A DNA stretch of 45,730 bases, taken from Candidatus Dormiibacter spiritus. GTDB lineage: Bacteria > Chloroflexota > Dormibacteria > Dormibacterales > Dormibacteraceae. The stretch lies in contig QHBT01000013.1 of assembly GCA_003244185.1 (NCBI GenBank), positions 1 through 45,730 on the forward strand, in the 5' to 3' direction. The notes below the pieces were generated by a model, which had not been told where the DNA came from, did not search any database, and saw only the letters and a list, made by a program, of their open reading frames with translations. Positions 17,260 to 27,686 of this stretch are shown piece after piece. The translations under genes and the position numbers were made by a program. The first letter of the stretch is position 1. Each line of letters starts with the position of its first letter.

Positions 17260-18651
17260 GTGGCCAAGCCGGAGATCGTGTTTCTTTGCCGGGAGTGTGG
17301 CGGCGAGAGCCTCCGCTGGGCCGGCCGCTGCCCCCACTGCGGCGAGTGGAACACCCTGGAGGAGTACAAACCGGGGCCGCGCCGCGCGGGCCGGCGAAGC
17401 AGCCTGAAAGCCGGCACTGAACGGTCTCTCGCCGTGCCGGTGCCTGTGACCGAGGTCGACCTCGGCGCCTTCGAGCGCCGGCCGCTCGAGTGGGACGAAG
17501 TCAACCGCGTCCTCGGCGGCGGGGTCGTGCCGGGCAGCCTGCTGCTGCTGGGCGGCGAGCCGGGGATCGGCAAGTCGACCCTGCTCATGCACTTGGCGTC
17601 GCAGGTCGCAAAGACGGGAAGCACGGTCCTCTACAGCAGCGGTGAGGAGTCCGCGCAGCAGGTGAGCCTGCGCGCCCGACGGTTGGGCGTCGCCCTCCCC
17701 GACCTGCTGCTCCTGGCCGAAACAGACCTGGAGGCGATTGTTGACTCCATAGCCCACACGAAGCCCGCGCTCGCTGTGGTCGATTCGATTCAGACGGTCC
17801 AGGACCCCGGCATCGAGGGCGCGCCCGGCAGCGTGGTGCAGGTGCGTGAGGCCGCCGGCCGGCTCCTGCGGGTTGCGAAGGACACGGGCATCCCCATAGT
17901 TCTGGTCGGCCACGTGACCAAGGAGGGCGCCATAGCGGGCCCTCGGCTCCTGGAGCACATGGTGGACACCGTGCTCTACTTGGAGGGCGATCGCGGTAAC
18001 GATTTCCGGATCCTGCGAGCGCAGAAGAACCGCTTCGGCTCCACTGATGAGATAGGCATCTTCGCCATGGGCGAGAGCGGCTTCCACGAGGTGCCTGACC
18101 CGAGCGCGCACCTGCTCAGTGACGTGGGCGCTGTGCCCGGCACGGCTGTGGTGGCAGCGATGGAGGGCAGCCGGCCGCTCTTGCTGGAGATCCAGAGCCT
18201 GGTCAGCTATACGCAGTTCCCCATGCCGCGAAGGGCGGCCACCGGCTTGGACGTAAACCGCGTTCATATGATCGTGGCAGTGCTGGAGAAGAGAGCTCGA
18301 CTGGCACTGGCCAAGATGGACGTGCTGGTCAACGTGGCCGGCGGGGTTCGCGTTCAGGAGACGGCGGCGGATCTGGGCCTGGCTCTGGCCATCGCGGGCA
18401 GCCTGCGCGATCGCGCACTGCCGGCGGATACCGTCTGCTTGGGCGAGGTGGGGCTGGCCGGCGAGGTGAGGCGGGTGAGCCGCCTGGAACGCCGTCTGCA
18501 GGAGGCCGCCCGGCGGGGCTTCCGGCATGCCATCGTGCCGCCTGGCGGCGCCGTTCCGGCCTGGGCGGTCGGCATGAAGGGCAGCGAGGTGAAGGACCTC
18601 GCGCAGGCGGTGGAGGTGGCCTTCGGTCCAGGGCTGCAAGCGGCCGGATGA
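17260..18651 (+). CDS. radA: DNA repair protein RadA (Sms)
   Basis: A 463-residue RadA, the hexameric RecA-like ATPase that promotes branch migration in recombinational repair. The N-terminal zinc finger uses C10, C13, C24 and C27. The Walker A is GGEPGIGKST (98-107), the RadA-specific KNRFG is at 256-260, and the C-terminal third is Lon-protease-like (DVLVNVAGGVRV, GEVGLAGEVR). The length is normal. GTG 17260 follows a short purine-rich AAGGGGG. It is the first gene of radA-ispD-ispF-cysS; its TGA overlaps the ispD ATG. Confidence 0.97.
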   Translation: MAKPEIVFLCRECGGESLRWAGRCPHCGEWNTLEEYKPGPRRAGRRSSLKAGTERSLAVPVPVTEVDLGAFERRPLEWDEVNRVLGGGVVPGSLLLLGGEPGIGKSTLLMHLASQVAKTGSTVLYSSGEESAQQVSLRARRLGVALPDLLLLAETDLEAIVDSIAHTKPALAVVDSIQTVQDPGIEGAPGSVVQVREAAGRLLRVAKDTGIPIVLVGHVTKEGAIAGPRLLEHMVDTVLYLEGDRGNDFRILRAQKNRFGSTDEIGIFAMGESGFHEVPDPSAHLLSDVGAVPGTAVVAAMEGSRPLLLEIQSLVSYTQFPMPRRAATGLDVNRVHMIVAVLEKRARLALAKMDVLVNVAGGVRVQETAADLGLALAIAGSLRDRALPADTVCLGEVGLAGEVRRVSRLERRLQEAARRGFRHAIVPPGGAVPAWAVGMKGSEVKDLAQAVEVAFGPGLQAAG

Positions 18652-19370
18652 CGGCTCCGGCGCCACAACCGGGCGAGGGTCGGGTGGGGGTCATAGTGGC
18701 GGCGGCCGGCTTCGGAGCCCGGCTGGGCCGCGGCAGCAAGGCTTTGGTCGAGCTGAACGGCAGGACCCTGCTGCGCCGTGCGCTGGAGCGCTGCTGCCAG
18801 CTGGCCGAGGTTGACGAAGTCGTCGTCGTGGTGCCGCCGGCGCAGCTTGAGCTCGCGCGCCGCGAGAGCGAACGTGTCGGCTGTGGCAAGCCGATGACAG
18901 TGGTGCCGGGGGGCCAGACCCGCCAGCAATCCGTGACGCTCGGGCTGGAAGCGCTGCGCGGCTGCGAGTGGGTGTTGGTCCACGATGCCGCCCGTCCGCT
19001 CGCGTCGGCCGAGCTCTTCCAACGTGTGCTGGCAGCGACCCGCGCCAGCGGTGCCGCGATGCCTGGCCTGACGCCCAGGGACGCCGTGAAGACACTCGTG
19101 GGAGATCATGCGGCGGAGACCCTCGACCGCTCGCAGCTGCTCCTCGTCCAGACGCCTCAGGGCTTCGCCCGCGCCACTCTGGAGCGAGCCCACTCGCAGG
19201 CCGCGACCTCCGGTCTCAGCGCCGACGACGACGCTCAGCTGGTGCGGGCGCTGGGCCAGGAGGTGGCAGTGGTTCTCGGTGAGGTGGCGAACTTGAAGCT
19301 GACCACCGAGGAGGATCTGGCGGTGCTCGAGGCGCTGTTGGCGGCTCGCGAGACGCCGGCGCCGGCGTGA
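18648..19370 (+). CDS. ispD: 2-C-methyl-D-erythritol 4-phosphate cytidylyltransferase
   Basis: A 240-residue IspD, the third step of the MEP isoprenoid pathway (MEP + CTP to CDP-ME). Motifs: AAAGFGARLG...KAL nucleotide loop (about 19-33), VPGGQTRQQSV, VHDAARPL, QTPQGF, DDAQLV and NLKLTTEEDL. Overlaps radA (ATGA) and ispF (GTGA 19367-19370), so radA, ispD and ispF are translationally coupled. Confidence 0.96.
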   Translation: MTAPAPQPGEGRVGVIVAAAGFGARLGRGSKALVELNGRTLLRRALERCCQLAEVDEVVVVVPPAQLELARRESERVGCGKPMTVVPGGQTRQQSVTLGLEALRGCEWVLVHDAARPLASAELFQRVLAATRASGAAMPGLTPRDAVKTLVGDHAAETLDRSQLLLVQTPQGFARATLERAHSQAATSGLSADDDAQLVRALGQEVAVVLGEVANLKLTTEEDLAVLEALLAARETPAPA

Positions 19371-19839
19371 GGATCGGCTACGGCAGCGACGTCCACGCGC
19401 TCGTCGCAGGCCGCCGGCTGGTCCTGGGCGGTGTAGAGGTCGCATTCGAGCTGGGGCTAGAGGGCCACTCCGACGCCGACGTCCTGACTCACGCCATCAT
19501 CGACGCGCTGCTCGGCGCAGCCGCCTTGGGAACCATCGGGGAACACTTCTCCGACCAGGACCCGCGCTGGCAGGGGGTCTCCTCACTGGACCTGCTCGCG
19601 ATAACCGCTCAGCAGCTGGCCGGGCAAGGCTGGCGGGTGGAGAACGTGGACTCGACCATTACCGCTCAGCGACCCAAGCTGGCCCCACATCTGGGCTCGA
19701 TGGCGGTCAGCCTCGCAGCCCAGCTGCGCCTGGAGCCTTCACGAGTGAGTGTCAAGGCCTCTTCGCCGGAGGGATTGGGCGCGCTCGGCCGGGGCGAGGG
19801 CATGGCGGCTCAGGCTGTGGTGTTGCTAGAAAGGCAGCC

Positions 19840-19843
<4 letters not shown>
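19367..19843 (+). CDS. ispF: 2-C-methyl-D-erythritol 2,4-cyclodiphosphate synthase
   Basis: A 158-residue IspF that cyclises CDP-ME 2-phosphate in the MEP pathway, normally as a trimer with Zn. The metal ligands D8, H10 (GSDVH) and H42 (GHSDADV) are present. The terminal family motif reads KASSPEGLGALGRGEG, a modest variant of the usual KATT.E.LGF.GRGEG. Start GTG overlaps ispD; the stop overlaps the cysS ATG. Confidence 0.96.
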
Positions 19844-21264
<1,421 letters not shown>

Positions 21265-21345
21265 CGGCCAACCGCCGCGTCTGAGGCTTTTCGACGTTTG
21301 GCGCCGCCTGCACGCCGAAGGCGATAATTCCCGGGTGAACAGGCG

Positions 21346-22605
21346 CTACGACGGCGCTCGGCTCGCGGGCGCAGGCTGGTGGAGTCTTGACCACGTAAGC
21401 CCGGTGAGGAGCAATAAGCCTGTCGCGGCGAGGCCGCCCAGGAGACCGACCGCCGGGTAGTCGTAGACGCCCACCAGGACGCCGCCGCCCAGCGTCGTCG
21501 CGCCGGCGCAGAGCCACACCAGCACATCGGCGGTGCCCTCAAAACGGGTGCGGATGCCGGGTTCCAGGTTCTTTGCCAGCAGCGCCGAGCCGGTGACGAA
21601 GCAGAAGTTCCAGCCCAGGCCTATGAGGTAGAGAGCGAGCCCGATGCCAAGCGCCGACGTCTCCCAGGCGGAGAGGAGCGCACCGGCAAAGAGCAGGAAG
21701 CCACCAGCCGAGCCGATGGTGGCGGCGCCGAAGCGGTCGACCAGCCCTCCGGTCAGCCAGGCAAGCGCATACATGCCGGCTATGTGGACAGTGATGATGG
21801 CGGAGATGGTGCCCAACTGATGACCGTGGCGCAGAGCATGGATGGGGAAGAGGCTCATCAGCATCACCATCACTGCCTGGCCCACGACAAGGTAGAAAAC
21901 GCCGAGGCGGACCGACGGCTCGCCGGCCGCCGCTACGAACTCGCTGAGCCGCAGCCGTCCGGCGGTCTCACTGCCGACGAAGCGGGGGTTGCGGAAGAGC
22001 AGGGCGATGCACAGCGCCCCGACTCCCAGGAGGAGCGCTGACTGGCCCCAGCCGAGCTCGATGGCGTCGAGCCCGCGCTGGGCGGCAATCTGCTGGAGAA
22101 GGGGAGTAAGCGCAGCAGCGACCGCCGCACCGAGCACCGCCCCGAAGAGGATCACGCCGACGGCGCGGCCTCGCCACTCGGCACTCACGAAGTCGGCTGC
22201 GGCGTAGCGACCCTGGAGCACCACTGCCTGAGCCATGCCGACGAGAGCGCTGCCGAGAAGGAAGCCCGGGAAGTTGTGCGTCAGGGCGAAGACGCAGCCG
22301 AGACCTGCGCCGACGGCGCCCACCACGTAACCGGTGAACATGCCTGCCTTGCGACCGAAGCGCGCCATGCCCAGGCCGGCAAGAAACGCGGCCAGGGAAG
22401 CGACCACCAGGTTGATGGTGGCCGGCAGGCCGGAGGCGGACGCGGAGCCGGTGATGTGCGTAGCGACGATGCTGGAGAGGGAAACGCTGGTCGTCAGGGC
22501 GCTGGTCGAGGCAGCTTGGGCCAGGAACAGCGCGGCGAGGCTGCGCCTGGTCGAGGGATCGCGCCCGGACTCGCGAGGAATGGCGACGTCCGGAGCGTCC
22601 TGCAT
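21346..22605 (-). CDS. MFS transporter
   Basis: A 419-residue major-facilitator protein with about twelve membrane segments and no recognised substrate motif. GMARFGRKAGMFTGY (after the second helix) corresponds to the MFS loop 2-3 motif. ATG 22605 was chosen: the frame stays open to 22701, but that extension is hydrophilic and would nearly abut the divergent rlmB start. The gene sits on the opposite strand between cysS and rlmB, interrupting a gene pair that is usually adjacent, so it is probably an insertion into the block. Confidence 0.85.
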   Translation of the reverse strand: MQDAPDVAIPRESGRDPSTRRSLAALFLAQAASTSALTTSVSLSSIVATHITGSASASGLPATINLVVASLAAFLAGLGMARFGRKAGMFTGYVVGAVGAGLGCVFALTHNFPGFLLGSALVGMAQAVVLQGRYAAADFVSAEWRGRAVGVILFGAVLGAAVAAALTPLLQQIAAQRGLDAIELGWGQSALLLGVGALCIALLFRNPRFVGSETAGRLRLSEFVAAAGEPSVRLGVFYLVVGQAVMVMLMSLFPIHALRHGHQLGTISAIITVHIAGMYALAWLTGGLVDRFGAATIGSAGGFLLFAGALLSAWETSALGIGLALYLIGLGWNFCFVTGSALLAKNLEPGIRTRFEGTADVLVWLCAGATTLGGGVLVGVYDYPAVGLLGGLAATGLLLLTGLTWSRLHQPAPASRAPS

Positions 22606-22715
22606 GACAGTCGATCCTAGGGATTCACCGCTGTCCTTCGGCGCTGGCGGTGATGACTCAGATCCGGCGGGCCGGCCGCCGGAAACGTGACACCGGCGCA
22701 CGTTAGGCTGGCCTC

Positions 22716-23951
22716 ATGGCCAAGGGGAAGCGATCGGGACCAGAGAGAGGTCGCAGCGATCCCTTTCGTGGCGCGCGAGGCAAGCCGGCCCCGGCCAGAT
22801 CCGAGCCGCCAACCGACTCGAGGTTGGGCAGCAAAGGCCGGGAGAGGCAGCGACCGGCACAGGCGACGGGACCAGCGGTTGGACGCGATTTCAGGGCCGG
22901 CCCTGGCTCCGAGAGGGACGGCGGCGCCGGCCAGCAGGCGGCCGGGCGCCGGCTGAGACGGGCTCGGGGGGTTCCAGCCGACAGCCGGCCGCCGAGGGAG
23001 AGCTCGGCTCCCGGTCGGGAGCGAAGCAGGGGCGCCCCGCCCTGGGCTGAACCCGACCCGCGCATTGCGTGGGGCGACTCTCGAGCGGACCTCTGGGTCG
23101 AGCCCCGAGATCGACGCTCCGGTGGCTGGTCGGAGCCAGGCCCAGCCGGCGGCGCTCGGAGGCAGGCTGACAACCCCCGCCGACCTGTCGGGTCGGGACC
23201 GGGTCCGAGGACATCCGGGCGTTCCAATCCAGCGCTGCGCGAGGACCTGGTCTACGGCCGCAATGCAGTGCTCGAAGCCGCCCGGGCGGGAAGGGTGGCG
23301 AGGGTCTACATCTCAGATCGCGCGGGCAGCGACCCGAGGCTGGAGGAGCTCCGCGGATTGGGACCCGTGCGAGAGGTGCCTGTCGAGCGGCTGGAGGCGA
23401 TGAGCCAGGGCGCCCATCAGGGGGTGGTGGCGGAGCTGAAGCCGCGACGCTGGCTCAGCCTCGCCGAGCTGCTGGCGGGAAGGCCGCAGCTGCTGGTGGC
23501 GCTGGACGGCGTGGAGGACCCCCAGAACCTGGGCGCGATCCTGCGCAGCGCGGAGGCCGCCGGCTGCGAAGGCGTGATCCTGCCCGAGCATCGGGCGGCG
23601 CCTTTGAGCGGCGCTGCCGTGAAGGCGAGCTCGGGAGCGAGTGAACACCTGGCGCTCTGCCGCGTGCCTGGACTTCCCTCGGCCATAGCGGAGGTGAAGC
23701 GGGCCGGGCTCTGTTGCGTTGCTCTCGATCCTCGCGGCGACCAATCGCCCTGGGACTTCGATCTGCGTCAGCCGGTCTGTCTGGTGGTCGGCGGGGAGGG
23801 CGCAGGTGTGCACAGGCTGGTGCGAGAGCGCTGCGACGTGAGGTTGAAGCTGCCGATGCAGGGCCGCGTCGCGAGTCTCAACGCCAGCGCGGCGGCCGCG
23901 CAGCTGCTCTACGAGGTGGCGCGGCAGCGCCTCCAGCCAGCGGAGCCGTGA
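22716..23951 (+). CDS. rlmB: 23S rRNA (guanosine-2'-O-)-methyltransferase RlmB / TrmH family, with long basic N-terminal tail
   Basis: A 411-residue SpoU/TrmH methyltransferase. The substrate-binding domain starts at about 175 (LVYGRNAVLEA). The SPOUT motifs are complete: DGVEDPQNLGAILRSAEAAG, VVGGEGAGVHRLVRERC and LPMQGRVASLNASAAAA. The family modifies 23S rRNA G2251 (RlmB) or related 2'-O sites. Residues 1-174 are an Arg/Gly/Pro/Ser-rich disordered extension, reminiscent of the actinobacterial TrmH-like proteins and likely RNA-contacting (inference). ATG 22716 is used; an internal start near 23190 cannot be excluded. Confidence 0.9.
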   Translation: MAKGKRSGPERGRSDPFRGARGKPAPARSEPPTDSRLGSKGRERQRPAQATGPAVGRDFRAGPGSERDGGAGQQAAGRRLRRARGVPADSRPPRESSAPGRERSRGAPPWAEPDPRIAWGDSRADLWVEPRDRRSGGWSEPGPAGGARRQADNPRRPVGSGPGPRTSGRSNPALREDLVYGRNAVLEAARAGRVARVYISDRAGSDPRLEELRGLGPVREVPVERLEAMSQGAHQGVVAELKPRRWLSLAELLAGRPQLLVALDGVEDPQNLGAILRSAEAAGCEGVILPEHRAAPLSGAAVKASSGASEHLALCRVPGLPSAIAEVKRAGLCCVALDPRGDQSPWDFDLRQPVCLVVGGEGAGVHRLVRERCDVRLKLPMQGRVASLNASAAAAQLLYEVARQRLQPAEP

Positions 23952-23979
23952 GCACAGCTCTGGGACCAGGCCTCGGCCG

Positions 23980-25386
23980 ATGAGGCGGACTCGGATCGTC
24001 TGCACGCTGGGGCCGGCCAGCTCGAGCTCGGCAGTGGTGCGGCAGATGGTGGCGGCCGGGATGGACGTCGCCCGCTTCAACTTTTCCCACGGGGACGCGG
24101 ACAGCCACCGGCGCGCGGCTGCGACGGTCCGCGAAGCGGCGCTCCCGCTCGGCCGCCATGTCGCCCTGCTGCAGGACCTTCAGGGGCCCAAGATCCGGAC
24201 CGGACGCCTCTCGGAGCCGTTTGTCCGTCTGAGCCGCGGCAGGCGGCTGACGCTTACTGCTGAACCGGTGACCGGCAGCGTCCAACGCGTCTCGGTCAGT
24301 CACCCCGAGATACTGGCGGCGCTCCGGCCCCGCGATCGGGTGCTCCTGGCGGACGGCCAGATCGAGCTGCGCGTTGAAGCCACCGAAGGTAGCGAGACGC
24401 GCTGCGCCATCATCCGCGGTGGCTTGCTCGGCGAGCGCAAGGGCATCAGCGTTCCCGGCCGCGGGCTCGAGCTGCCAGCCCTGACTGAGAAGGACCACTC
24501 GGACCTCCGGGTCGGAGCTGAGATCGGCATGGACTACATAGCCCTTTCCTTCGTCCGCTCCCCTGCCGATGTCATTGCCTGCCGGCAGGCGCTCGACGCC
24601 CTGGGGCTCAAGACGCCCATCATCGCCAAGCTCGAGCGGGCCGAGGCGCTGCGTAACCTGACGGCGATTCTCGCCTGTGTGGAAGGGGTGATGGTGGCCC
24701 GCGGTGACCTGGGTGTCGAGCTGCCGCTCGGCGCGCTGCCGCCCGCCCAAAAGGACATCATCGAGCGCGCCAACCGTTCGGGGGCGCCTGTCATCACAGC
24801 CACCGAGATGCTGGAGTCGATGGTCACCAGCAACCGCCCGACCCGGGCTGAAGCGTCCGACGTGGCGAATGCGATCTGGGATGGCACTGATGCGGTGATG
24901 CTTTCCCAGGAGACCTCGATCGGCGCCCACCCGGTGGAGGCAGTGCGTGCGATGGCACGAATCTGTCTGGCTGCGGAGGGCCATCCCTCCTACCAGCGCA
25001 CCCCGGCCGCCTGGCAGGTCACCTCGATCGGCGGCGCCATGTCCCAGGCCGCCGCCTCGATTGCAGTCGAGCTGAAGGCGCGGGCGATAGTTGCCTTCAC
25101 GGAGTCTGGCACGACGGCTCGACGGGTGAGCAAGGCGCGTCCCAGCACCCCCATAATCGGCGCCAGCCCCCATCCGGAAGTCCTGCGCCGCACGGCCCTC
25201 TACGCCGGGGTGAGGCCCTTGCTCGTCCCCCAGGGCGAGGACACTGATGACATGATCGCCAAGGCGACCGACGCCGCCGTGGCGGCGGGGCTGGTGAAGC
25301 GGGGCGACCGCCTGGTCTTCGTCGCCGGCGTCCCCGTGGGCCAGGCGGGGGTGACCAACCTGGTCAAGGTGGAGGTGGTCGGCTGA
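23980..25386 (+). CDS. pyk: Pyruvate kinase
   Basis: A 468-residue pyruvate kinase (PEP + ADP to pyruvate + ATP). Landmarks: RTRIVCTLGPASSS (3-16), ARFNFSHGD, LLQDLQGPKIR, the active-site Lys in IIAKLERAEAL, MVARGDLGVE, and TATEMLESM, where Glu replaces the more common Gln. The C-terminal domain is complete and there is no extra PEP-utiliser domain. It starts 28 bases after rlmB on the same strand and may be cotranscribed. Confidence 0.96.
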   Translation: MRRTRIVCTLGPASSSSAVVRQMVAAGMDVARFNFSHGDADSHRRAAATVREAALPLGRHVALLQDLQGPKIRTGRLSEPFVRLSRGRRLTLTAEPVTGSVQRVSVSHPEILAALRPRDRVLLADGQIELRVEATEGSETRCAIIRGGLLGERKGISVPGRGLELPALTEKDHSDLRVGAEIGMDYIALSFVRSPADVIACRQALDALGLKTPIIAKLERAEALRNLTAILACVEGVMVARGDLGVELPLGALPPAQKDIIERANRSGAPVITATEMLESMVTSNRPTRAEASDVANAIWDGTDAVMLSQETSIGAHPVEAVRAMARICLAAEGHPSYQRTPAAWQVTSIGGAMSQAAASIAVELKARAIVAFTESGTTARRVSKARPSTPIIGASPHPEVLRRTALYAGVRPLLVPQGEDTDDMIAKATDAAVAAGLVKRGDRLVFVAGVPVGQAGVTNLVKVEVVG

Positions 25387-25438
25387 CATCGCCGAGAGCG
25401 CCAGGGCCGGCAGTCGTCATGCCTTAGGCTCAACCGTC

Positions 25439-26218
25439 GTGACTGAAGAACTGGAGAGAGCCGCCGCCGAACCTGAGGCGGAACCGCCTGCCGCCGAGCC
25501 CGAACGACGCCCGATCAAGCGGGCGCTGGTCGTCGCGGCGCATCCTGACGATCCGGAGTTCGGCTTCGGGGCGACAGTTGCCAAACTCACCGCCGAAGGC
25601 GTTGAGGTTGCTTACTGCGTCTGCACCGATGGCTCGCAGGGCGGCGAGGATGCCACAGTTCCCGACGAGAAGCTGAGCGAGCTGCGCTACTCGGAGCAGT
25701 GGGCAGCGGCCCGGGTGCTGGGGGTGCGGGAGATTCGCTTCCTCGGCTTCCGAGACGGCCACCTGGAGCCCAGCCTGGAGTTGCGCAAGGCGATTTCCCG
25801 GGAGATCCGCCGCTTCCGGCCGGACCTGGTGATGACCCACACGCCCAGCCGGGCCCTCACCGTGCCCATCGGCGCCTCCCATCCTGATCACCTAGCGGTG
25901 GGGGAAGCAGCGCTCTCCGCCGTCTACCCCGACGCTCGCAACCCGCGTGCGTACCCCGAGCTGCTGGCGCAGGGTTTCGAGCCGCACAAGGTGGCGGAAG
26001 TCTGGCTGCCGAGCTTCGACACGCCCAACCACGTGATTGACGCGACTGAGTTCGCCGAGAAGAAGATAGAGGCGATCCTCTGCCATGCCAGCCAGTTCCA
26101 GAAGCCAGGCATGGAGCCCGATGTGCCCGGCAAGTGGGTGCGGGAGCGGATGGGCAAAATCGGGGAAAAGCACGGCTTCAAATACGCGGAGGCGTTCACG
26201 AGGCTGGAGACGGCTTAG
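25439..26218 (+). CDS. PIG-L (LmbE/MshB-like) deacetylase
   Basis: A 259-residue zinc-dependent N-deacetylase of the PIG-L family. The metal/catalytic motif is AHPDD (H35, D37, D38) and the second metal motif is SHPDHLA (H148, D150, H151). Family members remove acetyl from GlcNAc-type sugars, as in mycothiol, bacillithiol or glycolipid synthesis. No mycothiol partner genes are in the window, so the substrate is open. Start GTG 25439. The N-terminal 25 residues are Glu/Ala/Pro-rich. It ends 15 bases before the convergent DUF72 gene. Confidence 0.9.
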   Translation: MTEELERAAAEPEAEPPAAEPERRPIKRALVVAAHPDDPEFGFGATVAKLTAEGVEVAYCVCTDGSQGGEDATVPDEKLSELRYSEQWAAARVLGVREIRFLGFRDGHLEPSLELRKAISREIRRFRPDLVMTHTPSRALTVPIGASHPDHLAVGEAALSAVYPDARNPRAYPELLAQGFEPHKVAEVWLPSFDTPNHVIDATEFAEKKIEAILCHASQFQKPGMEPDVPGKWVRERMGKIGEKHGFKYAEAFTRLETA

Positions 26219-26233
26219 GACCCCTGGCGCTGG

Positions 26234-27037
26234 TCAGAGTTCGTTCACTGTGATCTCGTCCGAGCGGGGCACCCGGGTGGTCGCAAAGCCCGCCCTGTCT
26301 AGCAGCCGAGCGAAGGTGATCGCGTCTCGGATCGCGCAGCCCCGGGGATCGTTGTTGAAGTAACAGAAGACGTCCTCCTCCGTCCGCCAGAGTCGACTCA
26401 ACCTGTCAGCCCAGGTGAGAAGGGCGCGCTCGCCATAGCAAGGCCGGGGAGTCGCTCGTCCTTCGTGGAAGCGGAGGAAGCCCCAGTCCGCCGTGCGCCA
26501 TTCTGGCGTCCGCCGGCGCGGGGAGTCGGCCAGGCAGAGCGCGGCGCCGTGCCGCTCGAGGAGCGAGCGAACCTGAGGCTGGTACCAGGAGTCGTGCCGG
26601 AACTCGACAGCCACCCGCACCCCGGCCGGAAAGCAGTCAAGGGTTTCCGCCAAGCGGCCCGGTTCGGCGGTCAGCTGGGGAGGCATCTGGAGCAGGATGG
26701 GACCGAGCTTCTGCTCCAGACGGCCGGCTCGTTCCAAGAAGAGTCTCACCGGCTCGCCCGGGTCGCGCAGGCGCTTCAGGTGAGTGAGGTAGGAGCTCAT
26801 CTTGGCAGCCACCACGAAGTCGGCCGGCGTCTCCTCCCGCCAGCGCTCGAACGAGTGTGCGGTTGGCAGATGATAGAACGAGTTGTTCAGCTCCACCGTC
26901 TGGAAGCGGGCGGCGTAGTGGTCGAGCCAGCGTCGCTGGGCGAGACCTGGGGGATAGAAAGCGTCCCGCCAGTGTCTGTACTGCCAGCCCGAGGTGCCGA
27001 TGTAGACCACCAGGCAGTTGTACTCGACTGGTGGCAT
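26234..27037 (-). CDS. DUF72 family protein
   Basis: A 267-residue DUF72 (YecE-like) TIM-barrel protein of unknown biochemical role. Recognisable segments: YIGTSGWQYRHW, FYPPGL, RFQTVELNNSFYHLP, ILLQMPPQL, VAVEFRHDSWY, and VFCYFNNDPRG near the end. ATG 27037 follows GAGAAGG and precedes the family's conserved start; the frame continues upstream to 27349 but that part looks like shadow of the neighbouring gene. Its first 151 bases are overlapped in another frame by the CrtO-like gene on the same strand. Confidence 0.88.
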   Translation of the reverse strand: MPPVEYNCLVVYIGTSGWQYRHWRDAFYPPGLAQRRWLDHYAARFQTVELNNSFYHLPTAHSFERWREETPADFVVAAKMSSYLTHLKRLRDPGEPVRLFLERAGRLEQKLGPILLQMPPQLTAEPGRLAETLDCFPAGVRVAVEFRHDSWYQPQVRSLLERHGAALCLADSPRRRTPEWRTADWGFLRFHEGRATPRPCYGERALLTWADRLSRLWRTEEDVFCYFNNDPRGCAIRDAITFARLLDRAGFATTRVPRSDEITVNEL

Positions 27038-27435
27038 TGCCTTCTCGCCCGGGCCACTCCTTGGGCGCGGCGCAGGCGGATCCGGTTGTAGCGCTGAAGC
27101 ATGATCGGGTGGACTGTGAAGCCGAGGATCGCCAGAAGAGCCAGGGCTAAGAGAGCCGCGGAGAGGCGTCCGGCGCCGTAGAGGTGAAAGGCGAGCGCCG
27201 TCAGCGCAGGGAGGGCAAGCCAGTGAATTGCCTCGAAGTACCTGGTTACGAACTCCAGCTGCGGGAGCAGTTGGTCGTTGTCTCGGAAGCCTATCCACTT
27301 GAGACCGGCCAGGCGCATAACGAGGCGGCCGCCGGTGGGTACGTAGCACTGGAAGCGGCGTACGCCGAGTCGCTCGTACATGCGCTCCGATTCGAAGCGC
27401 TTGGGCGCAAAAAGCAGCTCGGACAACGACGCCAT
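26887..27435 (-). CDS. CrtO-type glycosyl-4,4'-diaponeurosporenoate acyltransferase-like protein, aberrant 3' end
   Basis: A 182-residue frame whose first about 130 residues look like the CrtO acyltransferase family, which acylates glycosylated carotenoids such as staphyloxanthin in the membrane. Matches are FAPKRFESERMYERLGVRRFQCYVP (short loops), the ETxRAExxHW-like TRYFEAIHWL, two hydrophobic helices, and the terminal HPIMLQRYNRIRLRR. Family proteins are about 165 residues and end 15-20 after RYNR. Here the frame reaches its family end at the DUF72 start and runs a further 50 residues out of frame through that gene, so the stop may be lost or a frameshift present. ATG 27435 is the first start after an in-frame TAG at 27541-27543. 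No other carotenoid gene is nearby. Confidence 0.65.
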   Translation of the reverse strand: MASLSELLFAPKRFESERMYERLGVRRFQCYVPTGGRLVMRLAGLKWIGFRDNDQLLPQLEFVTRYFEAIHWLALPALTALAFHLYGAGRLSAALLALALLAILGFTVHPIMLQRYNRIRLRRAQGVARARRQCHQSSTTAWWSTSAPRAGSTDTGGTLSIPQVSPSDAGSTTTPPASRRWS

Positions 27436-27661
27436 CTCGTGTGTTACGCAGCGCTGCTCGGGACGGCTAACTTCACCAACACGAAGGGAGGGCTTACCTG
27501 GCGGTGTGTCTATGCAGGTCGACGCAGGGTCGGGTACTTTCTAGCCCATCTCCGTGCCCTTTCCCCGAGTGGCCGCGACTTACTTGGCCTTGGGCGACGG
27601 CGCTTTACCACAACGAGCATCTTTGTCGCATTTGGTCGTCTGCCACCAACTGAGGCTCAGG

Positions 27662-27686
27662 AAGGGGAAGCCTGCCTCCCCTTTTT
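27662..27686. terminator. Intrinsic-terminator-like hairpin
   Basis: AAGGGGA (27662-27668), loop AGCCTGCC, TCCCCTT (27677-27683), then TTT: a perfect 7-pair stem directly after the stop of the minus-strand membrane protein gene. The T-run lies on the plus-strand side; on the minus strand the stem is followed only by CCTG. Function as terminator of the minus-strand gene is likely but not clear. Confidence 0.5.

Noticed and set aside
17242..18666. Long minus-strand frame (about 474 codons) opposite radA
   Set aside because: A complete antisense shadow rich in His, Gln and Arg; radA is certain.
23878..25389. 503-codon minus-strand frame opposite pyk
   Set aside because: Shadow of pyruvate kinase; no recognisable domain.
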